This document shows, piece by piece, positions 62,522-64,000 of a DNA stretch of 64,000 nucleotides. The notes beneath the pieces were generated by a model. The model made no database searches. It saw only the letters and a program-made list of their open reading frames with translations, and had not been told where the DNA came from. The stretch is taken from contig NZ_AP018290.1 of the NCBI RefSeq assembly GCF_002368415.1, positions 1,925,470 through 1,989,469 of the forward strand. The letters are read 5' to 3'. This DNA comes from Calothrix sp. NIES-4105 (lineage in GTDB: Bacteria > Cyanobacteriota > Cyanobacteriia > Cyanobacteriales > Nostocaceae). Positions within the stretch are counted from its first letter, which is position 1. Each line of letters begins with the position of its first letter. Position numbers and translations under genes: made by a program.

Positions 62522-63853
62522 TTATTTCAATAGTAATGATTTCAAATTTCGCCAAGCTTTTTGAAGCTTCCAGAATTTACTATTCTCCATTTCAACAATT
62601 TTTTCTTTTACTTGCTGTAATTGCAACTGCTGATGCTGACACTCAGATTGCAATTTATCTAGTTGCATTTGAGTCTGCTGTAACTGCAAACTAGTTTTTT
62701 CTTGTTCTGCTTGGGTGTGCTGTAACTGCAAACTAGTTTTCTCTAGTTCTACTTGGGTGTGCTGTAACTGCAAACTAGTTTTCTCTAGTTCTGCTTGGCT
62801 TTGCTGTAAATGTAAACTGTTTTTTTCTAGTTCTGCTTGGTTTTGCTGTAACTGCAAACTGTTTTTTTCTAATTCTGCTTGGTTTTGCTGTAACTGATAT
62901 TTAGTATCCTGCAATTCCTTTTCAACAGATGTACGTCCGTTTACTGGCGCCAACAACTCATTACGTGGAAAACCAAAAACTCGTTCTAACTCAGGATACT
63001 GTTGAATCAAGCCAACAAATTTTTTTGAAAAATGCTTGGCAAGAGGCAATATATATTCAACAGTAATATTTACCATTGATTCAGGATGAACTCTATAAGC
63101 GCTTAAAGTCTCTTGAACAAACTTACATAAATATCCACCCTGTGCAAGTTTTAGCCAGAGGTCATAGTCTTCCCAACCGCACCATCCTACTGCCATCAGT
63201 TCGGTAGAGTAGCCACCTAATGACGTAACTATATCTTTTTTGAACATAGCCATAGCATCTATGTATGGGCCCTGAATTAGTTCGCGCACATCCCATTCTT
63301 GCCCGGAGATGACTCCAAGACTTTGTTTGGTTTGATTGTCGAATTTATTAATCATACCGTAAACAGATGCATAATTAGATGAATTTATTTGCTCAAATAA
63401 AACAGATAAGCAATTTGGGTATATCCAATTGTCTGCGTCCAATATAAATATGTAAGGAGAACGCGCGATGTGTAAGCCAACATTACGAGCATCTGCTAAA
63501 CCAGTGTTATAAAGTTTCTTAACTAAACAGATCGGATAATTATTTTTTTTTGTATATTCAAATACTACGTGTACTGAATTATCTGTAGAGCAATCATCTA
63601 CAACTATAATTTCAAATCCTCCTGGTATATTATCAGTTTTAGAAGCGCATATACTTTCTAAGCATTCGTGTATATATTGTGCGTAATTATACAAGCTAAT
63701 AATTATTGAAATATCGCTATTCAAACAAGACTCATAAGCAGGATTTGTTAGAGTAGTCCACGGGTCTTTACCCAAGTGACCACACATTTTTGCAATTTCT
63801 AATCTTGTCAGCTTTAAGTTTTTATTGTTACTAAATTCTAAATCCGTACTCAT
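62522..63853 (-). CDS. GT2 glycosyltransferase with C-terminal coiled coil
   Basis: 443 aa. The GT-A domain is at about 45-290: ISIIISLYNYAQYIHECLES, EIIVVDDCSTDNSVHVVFEY, ADARNVGLHIARSPYIFILD with DAD, and GWEDYDLWLKLAQGG. The C-terminal 110 residues are six tandem copies of a 14-residue unit of the LQQNQAELEKNSLQ kind, a coiled coil, then the tail ENSKFWKLQKAWRNLK. The tail recurs in the truncated gene at the window edge. The coiled coil may hold a multi-enzyme complex. Confidence 0.9.
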   Translation of the reverse strand: MSTDLEFSNNKNLKLTRLEIAKMCGHLGKDPWTTLTNPAYESCLNSDISIIISLYNYAQYIHECLESICASKTDNIPGGFEIIVVDDCSTDNSVHVVFEYTKKNNYPICLVKKLYNTGLADARNVGLHIARSPYIFILDADNWIYPNCLSVLFEQINSSNYASVYGMINKFDNQTKQSLGVISGQEWDVRELIQGPYIDAMAMFKKDIVTSLGGYSTELMAVGWCGWEDYDLWLKLAQGGYLCKFVQETLSAYRVHPESMVNITVEYILPLAKHFSKKFVGLIQQYPELERVFGFPRNELLAPVNGRTSVEKELQDTKYQLQQNQAELEKNSLQLQQNQAELEKNSLHLQQSQAELEKTSLQLQHTQVELEKTSLQLQHTQAEQEKTSLQLQQTQMQLDKLQSECQHQQLQLQQVKEKIVEMENSKFWKLQKAWRNLKSLLLK

Positions 63854-63914
63854 AAAATATATTGAGTTTAACTAAACATGTTATAATCATGCGAATATTC
63901 AGTATAAAATGTAT

Positions 63915-64000
63915 TTAGTCGATTTTTCCCGTAAATATTTTTTTTACTTTCATCCATTGAGTTCGTAACTTCCAAAATTTACTTGACTCCATTGCTGCAA
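63915..64000 (-). CDS. 3' end of an upstream gene with SKFWKL tail (partial)
   Basis: On the minus strand the frame gives AAMESSKFWKLRTQWMKVKK and ends in KIFTGKID before a stop at 63915. It matches the tail ENSKFWKLQKAWRNLK of the next gene, so the cut-off gene is probably another glycosyltransferase or a related coiled-coil protein. Confidence 0.6.
   Translation of the reverse strand, partial: AAMESSKFWKLRTQWMKVKKIFTGKID

Noticed and set aside
62715-62897. Cys-rich plus-strand ORF of 60 codons
   Set aside because: It is the antisense shadow of the 14-residue coiled-coil repeats in the glycosyltransferase.

Overview
The window reads as chromosomal DNA of a filamentous, probably heterocyst-forming cyanobacterium. 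The evidence is a fraC-fraD-fraE filament-integrity set, psbU (photosystem II), btpA (photosystem I biogenesis), a cyanobacterial LexA with a matching SOS box, several cyanobacteria-only families (DUF3120, the PDZ/DUF512 FeS protein) and many short palindromic repeats typical of Nostocales. The usual cyanobacterial iterated palindrome HIP1 (GCGATCGC) was not seen. GGCGCC takes its place, at about 90 sites by eye, in genes and spacers alike. A TSD-type rhodopsin anion pump points to relatives of Mastigocladopsis.

Layout. 1-12.4 kb is housekeeping: aldo/keto reductase (partial), a beta-lactamase-like hydrolase, Fe/Mn superoxide dismutase, the rhodopsin, a pentapeptide-repeat protein, fraE/fraD/fraC, a tandem CobA-type P-loop protein, a divergent coiled-coil/XRE pair, tRNA-Thr(TGT), argF and lexA.

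12.5-32.3 kb is a large DNA phosphorothioation (Dnd) island. It holds a DEAD/DEAH helicase of the Dnd restriction type, a 71-aa protein translationally coupled to a second SMC-like ATPase with a C-x-C hook, Dnd-associated protein 4, and a DUF5674/partner pair. It continues with a small protein, an SBD-HNH endonuclease of the phosphorothioate-sensing type, dndB (divergent) and dndC-dndD. A broken DUF433 gene and a Panacea-domain gene then precede dndE and two small ORFs. The far end has a second DGQHR (DndB-like) protein, a Uma2 nuclease, the Dnd-associated putative methyltransferase and a second DUF5674/partner pair. dndA is absent; a chromosomal cysteine desulfurase presumably supplies sulfur. 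The island mixes sulfur modification (DndC, DndD, DndE), regulation (DndB) and at least two restriction-like effectors. One effector, the SBD-HNH protein, would be expected to attack phosphorothioated DNA, which is paradoxical next to a modification operon.

32.7-55.4 kb is again mostly housekeeping: AmpG-like transporter, small membrane proteins, GNAT, HEAT-repeat protein, GH10-like glycosylhydrolase, the PDZ/DUF512 protein, uppP (with a duplicated 3' fragment next to it), DUF3120, psbU, nadB, a CHASE2-PAS-GGDEF diguanylate cyclase, a VKOR-thioredoxin fusion, btpA, rimO and a DEAD-box RNA helicase. Between btpA and rimO lies about 0.8 kb with no gene but several short inverted repeats.

55.7-64 kb has a PIN-domain toxin/antitoxin-like pair, a secreted-type FG-GAP/GH99-like protein and a minus-strand glycosyltransferase cluster that runs off the right edge. 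All functional calls rest on reading motifs in translations; no database search was run.
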